DNA of 5,743 bases from Verrucomicrobiaceae bacterium (GCA_003820635.1 RPOS01000174.1:1-5743); one strand, 5' to 3'; shown: positions 1 to 5,743, numbered from the stretch's first letter. Numbers and translations are program-made. The notes: generated by a model not told the origin, from the sequence alone.

Positions 1-7
1 CCCCTAC

Positions 8-36
8 TTGAAATCGCAATGGGGCAGCGGGATCAT
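8..36 (+). promoter_or_regulatory. Weak sigma70-like promoter candidate upstream of the helicase
   Basis: TTGAAA at 8-13 matches five of six bases of the -35 consensus. GATCAT at 31-36 matches four of six bases of the -10 consensus, with a 17-base spacer. It would start transcription near base 43, leaving a leader of about 120 nt before the ATG at 161. The -10 lacks its first T, and the neighbouring region is too short to judge how often such a match arises by chance. A promoter further left, outside the window, is equally possible. Confidence 0.22.
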
Positions 37-52
37 CCGTTTGATCCACGGT

Positions 53-64
53 GGAGAAACAGTG
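53..64 (+). promoter_or_regulatory. Shine-Dalgarno plus GTG: alternative, less likely start of the helicase
   Basis: GGAGA at 53-57 lies about five bases before an in-frame GTG at 62-64. This is the only good Shine-Dalgarno/start pair ahead of the helicase. Using it would add 33 residues that look unlike any helicase N-terminus (rich in Arg, Pro and Ser). I therefore prefer ATG at 161, but the signal is real enough to keep the start uncertain. Confidence 0.25.
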
Positions 65-92
65 GTTCTTGATTTCAGGAAGACACAGCGAG

Positions 93-105
93 GCGGAATT
101 TCCGC
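93..105. repeat. Short perfect dyad in the helicase upstream region
   Basis: GCGGAA and TTCCGC form 6-bp arms around a single T, about 55 bases before the ATG at 161. It could be a protein-binding site or a small hairpin in the leader. It does not match any operator I recognise, such as a LexA box. A 6-bp dyad is short, and these hexamers recur elsewhere in this GC-rich window, so chance is a fair explanation. Confidence 0.3.
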
Positions 106-160
106 ATTTCTCACTCCGTTCTCGCCACCCGGCAACCGCGCCGCTTCACTCCGCGCGCCG

Positions 161-2164
161 ATGGCATCCTCGTTCTCCTTCGATTCCCTCAACCAGGCCC
201 AGCGCCAGGCCGTGGCCGCGCTGGACGGCCCCGTGCTCATCCTCGCCGGAGCGGGCACCGGCAAGACGCGCACCGTCACCTGCCGCATCGCCCACATGCT
301 GGAGAAAAAAATTCCGCCTGCGGAAATCCTCGCCGTCACCTTCACCAACAAGGCCGCTTCCGAAATGCGCGAGCGCATTGGCGGCATGGTCAGCAAGAAG
401 GCGGCCTCCGAGATGACTGTCTGCACCTTCCACTCGCTCTGCGTGCGCCTGCTGCGCGGCGGCATCGACAAGCTCGGCTACAAGAAGAACTTCTCGATCT
501 GCTCGCACTCGGACCAGGTCGGCCTGATGAAGCAACTGCTTGTTAGAAAAGGCGGCACGGATGAAAAGGTGAAGGCGGAGACCGTGCTTGGTGCGATTTC
601 CAACGCCAAGAACAAGGGCCTCGATCCTGCGCAGCTCGAAGACGATTTCTTCGCCCACCTCGCCGTGGCCTATCAGAACGAACTTCGCGCGCAGAACGCC
701 GTGGACTTCGACGACCTGCTGCTTTTCGGCGAGAAGATTCTGCGCGAGCACGAGGACGTCCGGCAGATGTTCCGCCAGCGTTTCACCCGCGTCACGGTGG
801 ACGAGTTCCAGGACACCAACAGCCTGCAGATGCAGCTGCTCCAGCAACTCGTCGGCCCGCCGTATCATGTGTGCGTCGTCGGTGATGACGACCAGTCGAT
901 CTACGGCTGGCGCGGCGCGGAAACGGCGAACATTCTGGAGTTCGAGCGCTTTTTCCCGAATCCAAAAATCATCCGCCTGGAGGAAAACTACCGCTCCACC
1001 CATGCCGTGCTGCACACGGCCAACAGCCTGATCAAGCACAACCGCGGCCGCCGCGAGAAGATCCTGCGCTCCACCCGCATCGGCGGCGACAAGGTGCGCA
1101 TCGTCGCCATGCCCGGCGATGACGAGGAAGCCGAGTTCATCGCGGAGGAAATCCTCGCCGGCAAGAGCGCCGTCGGCCGCCAGTGGGAGGACTTCGCCGT
1201 GCTCTTCCGCACCAATGGCCAGAGCCGCAAGCTCGAGCTTGCGCTGCGCGAGCGCAAGATCCCCTACCGCATGGTCGGCGCGCAGAGTTTCTATGACCGC
1301 CGCGAGGTGCGCGACGTGCTTGCCTACGCACAATTGCTCGCCGCACCGGACACCGATGTGCCGTTGCTGCGGATTTTAAACGCGCCTAACAGGGGCATCG
1401 GCCAGTCCACCGCCGTGCTCGCCACCGACTGGAGCCGCGAGCATCACGAGTCCGTCTGGCAGGCGCTGTGCGATCCGAATTTCACCGCCACCATCGGCCC
1501 GAAAGCACGCTCCGCCATCGAGGCCTTCGTCGCCCTGATCGCCGGCGCGAAAAACCGCATCGATCTCAACCACGAGAATCCGGCCGACGTGCTGCATGAA
1601 CTGCTCAAGGAAATCGAATACCTCCAGTGGCTGGAGCGCGGCTGCAAGACCGAGAGCGAGCGCACCCAGCGCGGCGAGGGCATCCAGATGGTCATCGACT
1701 CTCTCCGCGCTCATGTGGCCAAGGGAAAAAAACTCCAGTCATTCCTGGACGACAGCGCGCTCGCATCCGATCGCGAGGACGATGACTTGGAAAAGAAGCA
1801 AGGTGCCACCCTCATCACCCTGCACGCCTCGAAAGGCCTGGAATTCCCTATCGTTTTCCTCGTCGGGCTCGAAGAAGGATTCCTTCCGCACTCGCGCAGC
1901 ATTGCGGAGGGCACCAAGGACGAGGAGCGCAGGTTGTTATATGTCGGCATCACCCGCGCCCAGGACCAGCTGACGATGACTTACTGTTCCAAGCGCATCA
2001 AGTGGGGGCAGGAAACCGGTTGTCAGCCGAGTTCCTTCATTGGCGAGCTGGATGACGAGCATCTCGAGCACACGAGTTATGATGACATTCTCGGTGCGGA
2101 AGTCAGCGGCGAGGACCTTGCCAACTTCTTCGGCAACTTGAAGGGGATGCTGGACGGGATTTGA
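161..2164 (+). CDS. rep: Rep-like superfamily 1A ATP-dependent DNA helicase (UvrD/Rep/PcrA family)
   Basis: This is a cytoplasmic motor that uses ATP to move 3'-5' on single-stranded DNA and unwind duplex; Rep and PcrA relatives help replication forks past bound proteins. The 667-residue product has every SF1A motif in order: Q motif LNQAQ (10-14), Walker A AGAGTGKT (29-36, Lys35), Ia AVTFTNKAA (58-66), II VDEFQDTN (213-220), III VVGDDDQSIYGWRGA (239-253), IV RLEENYRST (272-280), V TLHASKGLEF (553-562) and VI YVGITRA (594-600, Arg599). No key residue is missing. As I recall E. coli Rep (about 673 residues), it has nearly the same length, the same short stretch before motif V and an ANLKAM-like C-terminus; here GNLKGM is at 658-663. 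That favours Rep over PcrA/UvrD, which usually have longer tails. ATG at 161 was chosen because it puts the Q motif near the N-terminus as in the family; it has no Shine-Dalgarno. The frame is open upstream to TTG at 8 and GTG at 62. The helicase assignment is very sure, the rep symbol moderately so. Confidence 0.95.
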   Translation: MASSFSFDSLNQAQRQAVAALDGPVLILAGAGTGKTRTVTCRIAHMLEKKIPPAEILAVTFTNKAASEMRERIGGMVSKKAASEMTVCTFHSLCVRLLRGGIDKLGYKKNFSICSHSDQVGLMKQLLVRKGGTDEKVKAETVLGAISNAKNKGLDPAQLEDDFFAHLAVAYQNELRAQNAVDFDDLLLFGEKILREHEDVRQMFRQRFTRVTVDEFQDTNSLQMQLLQQLVGPPYHVCVVGDDDQSIYGWRGAETANILEFERFFPNPKIIRLEENYRSTHAVLHTANSLIKHNRGRREKILRSTRIGGDKVRIVAMPGDDEEAEFIAEEILAGKSAVGRQWEDFAVLFRTNGQSRKLELALRERKIPYRMVGAQSFYDRREVRDVLAYAQLLAAPDTDVPLLRILNAPNRGIGQSTAVLATDWSREHHESVWQALCDPNFTATIGPKARSAIEAFVALIAGAKNRIDLNHENPADVLHELLKEIEYLQWLERGCKTESERTQRGEGIQMVIDSLRAHVAKGKKLQSFLDDSALASDREDDDLEKKQGATLITLHASKGLEFPIVFLVGLEEGFLPHSRSIAEGTKDEERRLLYVGITRAQDQLTMTYCSKRIKWGQETGCQPSSFIGELDDEHLEHTSYDDILGAEVSGEDLANFFGNLKGMLDGI

Positions 2165-2171
2165 AGCATCC
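2145..2171. repeat. Inverted repeat at the convergent gene junction, possible weak bidirectional terminator
   Basis: GGATGCT (2145-2151) and AGCATCC (2165-2171) are a perfect 7-bp inverted repeat with a 13-base loop. The loop ends with the helicase TGA stop, and the second arm fills half of the 13-bp gap before the GH130 stop. Neither strand has a T-run after the stem, so it is not a classical intrinsic terminator. It could still stabilise 3' ends or pause polymerase where the two transcripts meet. The repeat is seen directly; its role is inferred. Confidence 0.35.
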
Positions 2172-2177
2172 GGCAGC

Positions 2178-3635
2178 TCACGCGTGCAAGTGCGCGAGCA
2201 GCTCGTCGAGCGGCATGCTGACAACGGCCGATGCCTTGTCGCTCATGGCATAGGGCAGGATGAGCCGGCCGCCGTGGACGAGCGAGCCGCAGCTGTAAAC
2301 AACGTTGGGCACATAGCCTTCGCGTTCGTTTCCCTCCGGCGCGAGCAGCGGGTGGCGCAGCCGGCAAATGACGCGGCCGGGATCGTTGAGGTCGAGCAGC
2401 GCCGCGCCGATGCAATACTTGCGCATCGGGCCCACGCCGTGGGTGATGACCAGCCAGCCGGCTTCGGTTTCGATGGGCGAGCCGCAGTTTCCGATTTTCA
2501 CCGACTCCCAGGTTTCCGCCGGGCGCATCAGAAGCTCGGGATTTTCCCAATGATGCGGGTTGCTGGAACGCATCAGATAGAGGTTCTCATCGTCCTGGCG
2601 CGAGAGCATGAGGTATTGGCCGTTCACCTTGCGCGGAAAGAGAGCCATGCCCTTGTTCTGTACCGCCGCGCCGTTGAGCGTGAGGATGCGGAAATCGAGG
2701 AAGTCATGGGTTTCTATCATCTGTGGCAGGATGGCGCGGCCGTTGTAGGCGGTGTAGGTGGCATAATACATGGCGGAGCCGTCGTCGTCGGTGAAGCGCA
2801 CGAAACGCGCGTCCTCGATGCCGTTGCTCTCGTTGGGCGAAACCGGGAAAATGATGCGCTCGCTCATGGCCAGGTGCGGCGGGAAGCGCAGCTCGTAGTT
2901 AGACTCCGCCAGCCACTGGATGCGCTCCAGCACGCGGGTGAGCTCCAGCGTGTTGGGCTGGATTTGTTCTTTGACGCTGGCGATTGACTTCTTCAGCTCG
3001 CTGAGGGTGAACCAATCGCCGAGCGGTGCCATGACCGCCGCGTAGAATTCATTTTGCGGGCACATTTCATGGAGCTTGGTGATGAATCGTTTCTTGAAAT
3101 AACGCGGATTGGGCAGGACCTCGGGCACGGTGAGGAAGCGCGAGGACGGATCCATGGCGATGCCGCCGTCCACATCGATCATGCCTGAGCGGAACTCGAT
3201 GGAAGAGATATGTCCCTCGCCGGTGGCGCGCAGACTCATCACAAAGCGCAGCCAGCCGTCCGGCACGCCCGTCTGATCCGGGTGAGGCACGATGGAGGGA
3301 TTGAAAAGCGCCGCGGATTCCAAGGCATACTCACCGGAAAACAACGCGCCGATGAGCAGGCGGCGGTTGCGGGACAACTTGCGCTCGGTGAACAGGTGCG
3401 GCCGCACTTTCTGATAGTGATGGAGCATCACGCTCTCGATGTCGAAGTGGCGGGTGTCGAACTCCGCGCGCAACTCGGCGAGCGCGTGGCTTACCTCGGC
3501 CTCGGTGAGTGCCAGCGCCCGGCCGATGATGGTGGTGATGCGGTGCGTTTCCGACGGGATGAACGGGCGGATGATCACACGCGAGCTTTCCGGCGAGAGG
3601 CTCAGATCATGGCGACAGAGACGGAGGGTTTTCAT
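2178..3635 (-). CDS. GH130-family glycoside phosphorylase/hydrolase (mannoside-active family)
   Basis: The 485-residue product belongs to glycoside hydrolase family 130, five-bladed beta-propeller enzymes. Most characterised members phosphorolyse beta-mannosides to mannose-1-phosphate, reversibly; a few are hydrolases. Visible motifs are FNPSIVPH (111-118), MSLRATGEGHISSIEFRSG (133-151), NGIEDARF (271-278), TAYNG (295-299), NKGMALFPRK (327-336), LMLSRQDDEN (342-351), KIGNCGSPIE (380-389), GWLVITHGVGPMRKY (393-407) and LPYAMSD (460-466). Asp275 in the EDxR motif matches the usual position of the general acid. Arg136, Arg149, Lys336, Arg346 and His399 are candidate phosphate or substrate ligands. 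About 100 mostly helical residues precede the first propeller motif, and a charged helical stretch (about 210-247) interrupts the propeller. There is no signal peptide or membrane segment, so it is probably cytoplasmic. Its start overlaps the upstream glycosyltransferase stop by 4 nt with no Shine-Dalgarno, implying coupled translation. The family is sure. The exact substrate, and phosphorolysis versus hydrolysis, are not. Confidence 0.9.
   Translation of the reverse strand: MKTLRLCRHDLSLSPESSRVIIRPFIPSETHRITTIIGRALALTEAEVSHALAELRAEFDTRHFDIESVMLHHYQKVRPHLFTERKLSRNRRLLIGALFSGEYALESAALFNPSIVPHPDQTGVPDGWLRFVMSLRATGEGHISSIEFRSGMIDVDGGIAMDPSSRFLTVPEVLPNPRYFKKRFITKLHEMCPQNEFYAAVMAPLGDWFTLSELKKSIASVKEQIQPNTLELTRVLERIQWLAESNYELRFPPHLAMSERIIFPVSPNESNGIEDARFVRFTDDDGSAMYYATYTAYNGRAILPQMIETHDFLDFRILTLNGAAVQNKGMALFPRKVNGQYLMLSRQDDENLYLMRSSNPHHWENPELLMRPAETWESVKIGNCGSPIETEAGWLVITHGVGPMRKYCIGAALLDLNDPGRVICRLRHPLLAPEGNEREGYVPNVVYSCGSLVHGGRLILPYAMSDKASAVVSMPLDELLAHLHA
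3632..3635 (-). promoter_or_regulatory. ATGA stop/start overlap coupling the glycosyltransferase and GH130 genes
   Basis: On the minus strand the TGA stop of the glycosyltransferase (3634-3632) lies inside ATGA, whose ATG (3635-3633) starts the GH130 gene. The roughly 25 bases before this ATG are rich in C and A and contain no purine-rich Shine-Dalgarno. Ribosomes finishing the first gene most likely re-initiate here, which would tie the amounts of the two proteins together. The overlap is seen directly; the coupling is inferred. Confidence 0.8.
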
Positions 3636-5743
3636 GGTGGTGAATGGGTGGGCAAATGTTGCGCGGCGGTCATTTCCGCGAGTGCGAGTTGGAATGCGAG
3701 GGTGGACTCGGCACCCTGGTTTTCATTCACACGGTTGTGGTGCAGACCATCCCTGCAGCCGCCGGTGGCGGGATCGTGCAGTGGCAGGCCGAGGTCGTTG
3801 CGACCGAGAAACCATTCGAAGGAGCGCCGCGCCTCGCGCCACCAAAGCGGATCACGGGTGGCGCGGAAGGCTTCCAAACAGGCGGAAACCATGGCCTGGG
3901 CCTCCACCGGTTGTTGGTCGAAATCCGCGCGCTCGCCGTTCTGCTCGTGAAAACCATTGCTGCCGATCGGGCGGAAATGCCCGGCGGCGGCCTTTTGTTG
4001 CGCGGCCAGCCAGCGCAGGCTTTCAAGGCCGGTTTCGAGTGCATCGGCATGAGGGATGGACTGCCCGCTGAGGATGAGCGCCTGGCAGAGCCGCGCGTTT
4101 TCATAAGTGGCGCTGGTTTCAAACCATTGCCAGTCGCCATCCGCGCATTCCCGCCAGCAGGCCAGCAGTTTTTTGACCAGCAGGTCGCGGATGCGGCGGG
4201 TCTCCGGCAGGCCTGGATGGGCGCGCTCATACTCATGGATGCCGATCAGCGTGAAAGCCCAGGCGCGCGGCGAGGTGAAATGTGCGGTGACGAGCAGACC
4301 GCGCTCAAAGAGGTGTGCCGACAAGCGCCGGTATCCTTCGCTGTGCGGACGGGAGGCGCCGCAGCCGGCGGCCCACAGCGCGCGGCCATGGCTGTCCTCG
4401 CTGCCGATATCCTCCAGCCAGCGATGCTCGTGGCTCATGAAATTTCGGAAACGCCCGTTGGATTCATGAAACGCCGCCGCCAGGAATGCGAGGTAGCGGC
4501 TGGCTAGCATTCCGGGATCCACCTTTGCCACCGGAATCGCCAAGTCTTCTAACAAACAACACAGGATGAAGGCGCGGGCATTGTCATCCGTGCAGTAGCC
4601 TTCATGATAGTTCGGCACGTTGTAAACCGCGTGCTGGAAGATGCCGGCACCGGCGGTCATGCGAGCCACGTGGTCGAGCTTTACCGGCGGCAGCCGCCCC
4701 GGCCGGGTGGCGTGGTCCCACTTGGAGAGCACGTTTTCGGTGGCCGCGCGGTGGCCGGTCTTCGCGTGGTCAAAACATTCCAGATAACGCCGCGCCACGG
4801 CCGGCCAGATGGTGGCGCGGCTCGCCACATACGCCTGCCGGCGGATCCGCTCCATGCGCTCCGGGTCATCCAGCAGTGAGCAGACCGCCTCCGCGATGGC
4901 GGCGGAATCCCGGAACGGCACCAACACGCCGCGATCATCCGCGAGCAGTTCCCGCGCATGCCAGTAAGGCGTGGAAACCACCACCTTGCCCGCGCCGAAC
5001 ACCCGGGCCAGCGCGCCGGAGGTGATCTGCGCCTCATTCAGATAAGGTGTTAGATAAATATCCGCCGCGCCGATGAAGTTCTTGAGGTCTTCGTTCGAGA
5101 CGAAGCGGTTGTAGAAAACGACCTGGTCCCCCACGCCCAGATCCTCGGCCAGGTGCTCGAGGCTGGTGCGGTATTTCTCGCCCTCGCGGGCAAGCAGGTG
5201 CGGGTGGGTGGCACCCAGGATCAGATAGACCGCCTGCGGATGGCGGCGGACGATTTCCGGCAGCGCGCGGATGGCGTGCTCGATGCCCTTGCCGGGGCCG
5301 AGCAGACCGAAGGTGAGCAGCACGGCTTTTCCCTCCATGCCGAATTGCTCCTTGAAAGGCTCCGTGCCGGTGAAGGGCACATCCGGGATACCGTGGGGAA
5401 TCACCTCCACCTTGGAATCCGGCACCTGATAGACATCGCGCAGGATTTCCGCACCCTTGTGCGCCATCACCACCAGCCGGTCGCAGAGTTTCGCCAATTC
5501 GTCCATCACATGGCGCTGTGCCGCGTCCGGCGCCTCCAGCACGGTGTGCAGCGTGGCGACCACCGGCATCCGCACCTGCCGCAGCAGAGCCAACAGGTGG
5601 CTGCCCGCCGGCCCGCCGTAGATCCCGAACTCATGCTGCACGCACAGCACATCCGCCCGGTTGGCATTCAGCACATCCGCCGCCGCGAGGTAGGAATCCA
5701 GGTCCTTGTGATCGATTTCAAAGCGCACGCGCCGTGGATAGTC
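3632..5743 (-). CDS. GT4-type glycosyltransferase fused to a C-terminal helical (alpha/alpha)-barrel-like domain, 5' end cut by the window edge
   Basis: This is a two-part carbohydrate enzyme, 703 residues visible; numbering here starts at the GTG at 5728. Residues 1-320 form a GT-B glycosyltransferase of the GT4 type, which transfers sugar from a nucleotide donor: QHEFGIYGG (31-39), TLHTVLEAPD (59-68), VIPHGIPDVPF (109-119), LLTFGLLGPGKGIEHAI (137-153), ILGATHPH (170-177), YLNEAQITSGALARVFGAGK (229-248) and STPYWHARELL (252-262). After a linker (321-345), residues 346-690 are helix-rich and resemble a six-hairpin glycosidase fold, with motifs YCTDDNARA (378-386), EDSHGRALWAAG (444-455), WQWFE (533-537), YENARLCQAL (542-551), GHFRPIGSNGF (583-593), FDQQPVEAQAMV (603-614) and NENQGAEST (668-676). 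The frame stays open from the GTG to the edge (D-Y-P-R-R), and the Rossmann strands normally starting a GT4 fold are missing, so the true start lies roughly 70-90 codons upstream. It is the upstream partner of the GH130 gene. Acceptor, donor and helical-domain activity are unknown; a synthetic role is inferred. Confidence 0.88.
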   Translation of the reverse strand, partial: DYPRRVRFEIDHKDLDSYLAAADVLNANRADVLCVQHEFGIYGGPAGSHLLALLRQVRMPVVATLHTVLEAPDAAQRHVMDELAKLCDRLVVMAHKGAEILRDVYQVPDSKVEVIPHGIPDVPFTGTEPFKEQFGMEGKAVLLTFGLLGPGKGIEHAIRALPEIVRRHPQAVYLILGATHPHLLAREGEKYRTSLEHLAEDLGVGDQVVFYNRFVSNEDLKNFIGAADIYLTPYLNEAQITSGALARVFGAGKVVVSTPYWHARELLADDRGVLVPFRDSAAIAEAVCSLLDDPERMERIRRQAYVASRATIWPAVARRYLECFDHAKTGHRAATENVLSKWDHATRPGRLPPVKLDHVARMTAGAGIFQHAVYNVPNYHEGYCTDDNARAFILCCLLEDLAIPVAKVDPGMLASRYLAFLAAAFHESNGRFRNFMSHEHRWLEDIGSEDSHGRALWAAGCGASRPHSEGYRRLSAHLFERGLLVTAHFTSPRAWAFTLIGIHEYERAHPGLPETRRIRDLLVKKLLACWRECADGDWQWFETSATYENARLCQALILSGQSIPHADALETGLESLRWLAAQQKAAAGHFRPIGSNGFHEQNGERADFDQQPVEAQAMVSACLEAFRATRDPLWWREARRSFEWFLGRNDLGLPLHDPATGGCRDGLHHNRVNENQGAESTLAFQLALAEMTAAQHLPTHSPP

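Noticed and set aside
1..160. Upstream region as the end of another gene or a small RNA
   Set aside because: No frame shows a recognisable protein tail or a stable structured RNA. Only the weak promoter, dyad and alternative start noted above can be supported.
146..1333. Long open frame of 395 codons on the minus strand opposite the helicase
   Set aside because: It lies wholly antisense to a helicase with every motif intact, and its translation is repetitive in Ala, Val, Leu, His and Asp, as expected for the reverse of GC-rich codons. It has no recognisable domain.
2118..2136. Stem TTGCC/GGCAA near the end of the helicase as a terminator for the GH130 operon
   Set aside because: Only 5 bp of stem with a 9-base loop, inside conserved helicase coding sequence and with no T-run on either strand.
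2195..2205. Small palindrome CGAGC-A-GCTCG near the end of the GH130 gene
   Set aside because: It lies in coding sequence for the Leu/Ala-rich C-terminus; the one-base loop is too tight for a stable hairpin and there is no T-run.
2184..2987. Open frame of 267 codons on the plus strand opposite the GH130 gene
   Set aside because: It is antisense to clear GH130 motifs, of low complexity (Arg, Ala, Val, Glu, His) and without family features. It is a codon-bias shadow.
3644..4507. Open frame of 287 codons on the plus strand opposite the helical domain
   Set aside because: It is antisense to the well-formed C-terminal domain of the fusion protein and is rich in Gly and Ala with no recognisable motif.
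3632..5728. Treating the GTG at 5728 as the true start of the glycosyltransferase
   Set aside because: The frame remains open to the window edge with plausible family sequence (D-Y-P-R-R-V-R-F-E-I), and the N-terminal part of the GT-B fold would be missing. The GTG is almost certainly an internal valine.
1..5743. Defence system, mobile element or CRISPR content
   Set aside because: The helicase alone might suggest a defence locus, but it is a full-length housekeeping-type Rep/UvrD enzyme with no nuclease domain. No repeats, transposase, integrase or toxin-like genes occur in the window.

Overview
The window looks like ordinary chromosomal DNA from a GC-rich bacterium. It holds three densely packed protein genes and almost no non-coding sequence. 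I saw no mobile element, CRISPR array, rRNA or tRNA. The start codons of the two genes that begin inside the window lack a clear Shine-Dalgarno sequence, and the GT4/GH130 gene pair is a type I associate with Verrucomicrobia, Planctomycetes, Acidobacteria and similar environmental phyla. A Verrucomicrobia-like source is therefore my best guess. It rests on general resemblance, not on a diagnostic marker.

Layout. Bases 1-160 are a short upstream region with a weak promoter candidate and a small dyad. On the + strand, 161-2164 encodes a complete superfamily 1A DNA helicase of the UvrD/Rep/PcrA type, most like Rep along its whole length. Thirteen bases separate its stop codon from the stop codon of a convergent minus-strand operon. 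Read in the direction of transcription, that operon begins beyond the right edge with a large protein: a GT4-type glycosyltransferase fused to an all-helical, (alpha/alpha)-barrel-like domain (5743 to 3632, 5' end missing). Its stop codon overlaps by 4 nt (ATGA) the start of a GH130-family glycoside phosphorylase or hydrolase (3635 to 2178).

How the genes work together. The helicase is a DNA replication and repair enzyme and has no evident link to the other two. The glycosyltransferase/helical fusion and the GH130 protein are translationally coupled and very probably act on the same glycan. GH130 enzymes generally break, or in reverse build, beta-mannosidic bonds with phosphate and mannose-1-phosphate. 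The GT4 half would use a nucleotide-sugar donor, and the helical half looks like a carbohydrate-active fold of unassigned activity. Together they may form a small cytoplasmic module for making and recycling a mannose-containing oligosaccharide. The substrate cannot be read from the sequence. This pair is the most interesting content of the window.
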